Source: Rhodocyclaceae bacterium (GTDB taxonomy: Bacteria > Pseudomonadota > Gammaproteobacteria > Burkholderiales > Rhodocyclaceae). Taken from it: a stretch of 35,620 nucleotides of DNA. The notes below the pieces were generated by a model. That model was not told where the DNA came from. It saw nothing but the letters and a program-made list of their open reading frames with translations, and ran no database searches. Within the stretch, counting starts at the first letter, position 1. The number at the start of each line of letters is the position of its first letter. A program made the translations under genes and the position numbers. The stretch spans positions 1 to 35,620 of the forward strand of contig RXJP01000081.1 in the NCBI GenBank assembly GCA_003963315.1, written 5' to 3'. Of the stretch, positions 33,175 through 35,620 are shown piece by piece.

Positions 33175-33427
33175 AACCCTTCTCGAGTTTCCCTGCGACT
33201 TTCCCCTCAAGATCATGGGGGCCACCCGCGACGGCTTCGCCCAGGCCGTGGTGGAAGTGGTGATCAAGCACGCGCCGGATTTCGATGCGGCCTCGGTGGA
33301 AATGCGCCCCTCCAAGGCGGGCAACTACTTGTCCCTCACCTGCACCGTGCGCGCCACTTCCAAGGCCCAACTGGATGCCCTGTACATGGAATTGACGGGG
33401 CATCCGTGGGTCAAGATCGTCCTGTGA
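33164..33427 (+). CDS. ybeD: YbeD/DUF493 family protein
   Basis: An 87-residue protein with the DUF493 (YbeD) pattern: [20 protein letters not shown] near the start, then [20 protein letters not shown] and the ending HPWVKIVL. It has a small ferredoxin-like (ACT-like) fold and unknown function, and is usually found between dacA and lipB, as here. It overlaps the aminotransferase by 11 bases and lipB by four, so all are translationally linked. Family and start are secure; role is not known. Confidence 0.93.
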   Translation: MADETLLEFPCDFPLKIMGATRDGFAQAVVEVVIKHAPDFDAASVEMRPSKAGNYLSLTCTVRATSKAQLDALYMELTGHPWVKIVL

Positions 33428-34044
33428 GTTCCCCCATCGCCGTGCGGCGCCTGGGTCGGGCGGAGTACGCGCCCACCTTCAAGGCCATGCAGGATTTCAC
33501 CGCGACACGCACGGCGGAAACGCCGGACGAGCTGTGGCTGGTGGAGCATCCGCCGGTGTTCACCCAGGGCCTGGCCGGCAAGGCGGAACACCTGTTGCAG
33601 GATGTGGGCATTCCGGTGACCCAGATCGACCGGGGCGGCCAGGTCACCTACCACGGCCCCGGCCAGATCGTGGTCTATCTGCTGCTGGACCTGCGCCGTC
33701 GCGGCTTCAAGGTGCGCGAGCTGGTGCATCGCATGGAGCAGGCCCTGATCGACTGTGTGGCCCATTACGGCGTGAAGGCGGAAAGGGTGGAAGGGGCGCC
33801 CGGGGTGTACGTGCAGGGCGCCAAGGTCGCCGCCCTGGGCCTGCGCATCAAGAACGGCTGCAGCTACCACGGCCTGTCCCTCAACGTGGACATGGACCTG
33901 TCCCCCTTCAAGGCCATCAACCCCTGCGGCTATGCGGGTTTGGAGGTGATCCAGTTGCGCGATCTTGCCGATCCGGGCAAGCTGGCGGACGTGCAGGAGA
34001 TCCTTCTTTCCTGCTTACAAGAACAATTGAAAGAAAGCACATGA
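33424..34044 (+). CDS. lipB: Octanoyl-[ACP]:protein N-octanoyltransferase
   Basis: A 206-residue LipB. Motifs are [16 protein letters not shown] (about 71-86), the conserved Lys in [11 protein letters not shown] and the catalytic Cys in [10 protein letters not shown]. It moves octanoate from acyl carrier protein to lipoyl domains of 2-oxoacid dehydrogenases and the glycine cleavage H protein. I chose the GTG at 33424, inside a GTGA overlap with the ybeD stop, which gives the usual N-terminus; an in-frame GTG at 33406 would overlap further. Its stop overlaps the lipA start in an ATGA. Confidence 0.93.
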   Translation: MSSPIAVRRLGRAEYAPTFKAMQDFTATRTAETPDELWLVEHPPVFTQGLAGKAEHLLQDVGIPVTQIDRGGQVTYHGPGQIVVYLLLDLRRRGFKVRELVHRMEQALIDCVAHYGVKAERVEGAPGVYVQGAKVAALGLRIKNGCSYHGLSLNVDMDLSPFKAINPCGYAGLEVIQLRDLADPGKLADVQEILLSCLQEQLKEST

Positions 34045-34982
34045 GCGAACGCGGCATCAAGCAAAAAGGCGAAGCCAAGACGGCCCGCATCCCCATCAAG
34101 ATCGTGCCCCTGGAGCAGGCCCTGAAAAAGCCGGACTGGATTCGGGTCAAGGCCGGTTCCAACGCCACCCGCTTCAACGAAGTGAAGCAGATCCTGCGCG
34201 ACCACCAGCTGCATACCGTGTGCGAGGAAGCCACTTGCCCCAACATCGGCGAATGCTTCGGCAAGGGCACCGCCACCTTCATGATCCTGGGCGATATCTG
34301 CACCCGCCGCTGCCCTTTCTGCGACGTGGGCCACGGCAAGCCCTTGCCGGTGGACGAGGCCGCCGCCGAGAAATTGGGCCGCACCATCGCCGCCCTCAAG
34401 CTCAAGTACGTGGTCATCACCAGTGTGGATCGGGACGACCTGCGGGACGGCGGCGCCCAGCATTTCGTGGATTGCATCAGCGAGACCCGCAGCCGTTCCC
34501 CGCATACCCAGATCGAAGTGTTGGTGCCGGATTTCCGCGGCCGCCTCGACATCGCCCTGGACATCTTCGCCGCTGCGCCGCCGGACGTGATGAACCACAA
34601 CCTGGAAACCGTGCCGCGACTCTACAAGCAGGCCCGCCCCGGCGCCGATTACGCCCACTCCCTGCAACTGCTCAAGCAGTTCAAGGCGCGCCACCCCGAT
34701 GTGGCCACCAAATCCGGCCTGATGGTGGGCATCGGCGAGACCGACGAAGAGATCCTCCAGGTCATGCGCGACTTGCGCGATCATGACGTGGACATGCTGA
34801 CCATCGGCCAGTACCTGGCGCCGTCCGGCCACCACCTGCCGGTGCTGCGCTATGTGCATCCCGACACCTTCAAGATGTTCGAGGCCGAAGCCCATAAGAT
34901 GGGTTTCAGGAACGCCGCCTGCGGTCCCATGGTGCGTTCCAGCTACTGGGCGGATCAACAGGCCCATGGCGCAGGCGTATGA
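34041..34982 (+). CDS. lipA: Lipoyl synthase
   Basis: A 313-residue radical SAM enzyme. The auxiliary iron-sulfur cluster motif is [12 protein letters not shown] (C-x4-C-x5-C), the radical SAM motif is CTRRCPFC (C-x3-C-x2-C), and the C-terminal serine ligand is in RSSY. It inserts two sulfur atoms into the octanoyl chain placed by LipB. The ATG at 34041 is inside the four-base overlap with lipB, so the two are co-translated. Length and all motifs are complete. Confidence 0.96.
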   Translation: MSERGIKQKGEAKTARIPIKIVPLEQALKKPDWIRVKAGSNATRFNEVKQILRDHQLHTVCEEATCPNIGECFGKGTATFMILGDICTRRCPFCDVGHGKPLPVDEAAAEKLGRTIAALKLKYVVITSVDRDDLRDGGAQHFVDCISETRSRSPHTQIEVLVPDFRGRLDIALDIFAAAPPDVMNHNLETVPRLYKQARPGADYAHSLQLLKQFKARHPDVATKSGLMVGIGETDEEILQVMRDLRDHDVDMLTIGQYLAPSGHHLPVLRYVHPDTFKMFEAEAHKMGFRNAACGPMVRSSYWADQQAHGAGV

Positions 34983-35130
34983 GGGCCTAATTGTGCTAAG
35001 TTTCCACCAAAGAAAAGACGAGGCCTGAGACCGGCCGCCGGCCGTAAAAAGGGTCCTGGAGGGGACATGCCGCGTCGCTAAACTACGCAGGTCGTCATTG
35101 TTTCCCCTGCAATCAAGCCGGATACCGTTG

Positions 35131-35620
35131 ATGAGCCAGGACGCACAAAATCCATATCCAGCAGGACGGGACGCAGACCCCGATCAGCGGCGGCAAGAAG
35201 ACCGTTTTGCCCTGCTGGCGGAAAACCTGCCGGAGAGTTTCTGGCTGATCGATGTCGCCGAGCGACGCATCGTCTATGCCAACAAGGCCTACGAAACCTT
35301 GTGGGGCGCCAGCCGGGAGGAGTTGTTCCAGGACCGGTTTTCCTGGCAGAAGTACATACACCCTGACGATATGGAGCGCATCAAGGCCGCGGTAAAACGC
35401 CATCGCTACGGCGGCGTGGATGAACGGGTTCGCATCCTGCGGCCGGACAATTCCTTGCGTTGGATACACCTGAAGAGTTTCGCCGTGGGCGACGGTGCGG
35501 TCCCTCACAGCGTGGGCGGCATGGCCTTCGATGTGACGGCCCAGGTGCAGCAGCAGGCGGTGCTGGAACAGGAGCGGAATGCCCAACGCCTGGCGGCGGG
35601 ACTGAAGAAAAGCGTGCTCG
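35131..35620 (+). CDS. PAS-domain sensor protein, N-terminal part
   Basis: The frame opens at ATG 35131 (MSQDAQNPYPAGRDADPDQR) and stays open for 163 codons to the window edge. It contains a PAS domain of the PAS_3 type (about 30-130), with SFWLIDVAERRIVYANKAYE, YIHPDDMERI and RWIHLKSFAVG. A helix with repeated Gln (AQVQQQAVLEQERNAQR) then starts what is likely a coiled-coil linker to an output domain such as a kinase or GGDEF, beyond the window. No membrane segment is seen so far. There is no strong ribosome site. The 148 bp between lipA and this gene hold a short GC-rich inverted repeat (around 35031-35044) and nothing else clear. Confidence 0.75.
   Translation, partial: MSQDAQNPYPAGRDADPDQRRQEDRFALLAENLPESFWLIDVAERRIVYANKAYETLWGASREELFQDRFSWQKYIHPDDMERIKAAVKRHRYGGVDERVRILRPDNSLRWIHLKSFAVGDGAVPHSVGGMAFDVTAQVQQQAVLEQERNAQRLAAGLKKSVL

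Noticed and set aside
34983-35130. GC-rich inverted repeat after lipA as an intrinsic terminator
   Set aside because: It is followed by A residues rather than T on the transcribed strand, so the usual terminator form is missing.

Overview
The window is about 35.6 kb of GC-rich bacterial DNA carrying around 30 protein genes. I see no rRNA, tRNA, CRISPR array or transposase. The gene content suggests an aerobic, motile betaproteobacterium near the Rhodocyclales, as in steroid- or aromatic-degrading Sterolibacterium/Azoarcus relatives. The clues are a DUF1302/DUF1329 pair, Rieske oxygenases, a PEP-CTERM protein, an Aer-type receptor and a dacA-dat-ybeD-lipB-lipA order. The lineage is an inference, not something the sequence proves.

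Positions 1-8852 (minus strand) form a catabolic island. In transcription order it holds a LysR regulator and a 2-hydroxychromene-2-carboxylate-isomerase-like protein, then a VanB-type reductase with two tandem, nearly identical Rieske oxygenases of the dicamba/vanillate O-demethylase type. After these come an outer-membrane DUF1302 protein and its DUF1329 partner, and finally the start of a glutathione-independent formaldehyde dehydrogenase. The simplest reading is uptake of a hydrophobic methoxylated substrate, oxidative demethylation, and disposal of the formaldehyde released.

Positions 8948-15000 (mostly plus strand) hold an isocitrate lyase/PEP mutase family enzyme overlapping an alpha/beta hydrolase gene, the lipoprotein RlpA, an unrecognised small protein on the minus strand, a DegP/HtrA protease and a small membrane protein. 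The next gene encodes an SDR-fold protein that carries the full diagnostic motif set of halohydrin dehalogenases, a rare family; this is the standout single gene.

Positions 15000-22055 (plus strand) are sensory. A soluble PAS-PAS histidine kinase overlaps its NarL-type response regulator, which starts at TTG. Three tightly packed genes follow: an Aer-like PAS chemoreceptor, a diiron/ODP-type metallo-beta-lactamase-fold protein, and a GGDEF-EAL protein. Together they look like an oxygen/redox module linking taxis to cyclic-di-GMP.

Positions 22078-24429 carry a fatty acid desaturase (minus) and a HAF-repeat PEP-CTERM protein gene broken by one in-frame TAA. Positions 24471-31045 (minus) are a heavy-metal efflux operon: a small His-containing secreted protein, czcC, czcB, czcA and a PII-like protein, with a cluster of GC-rich hairpins between czcB and czcA. 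Positions 31158-34982 (plus) are housekeeping: DacA, D-amino-acid aminotransferase, YbeD, LipB and LipA, packed with overlaps. The window ends inside a PAS sensor gene.
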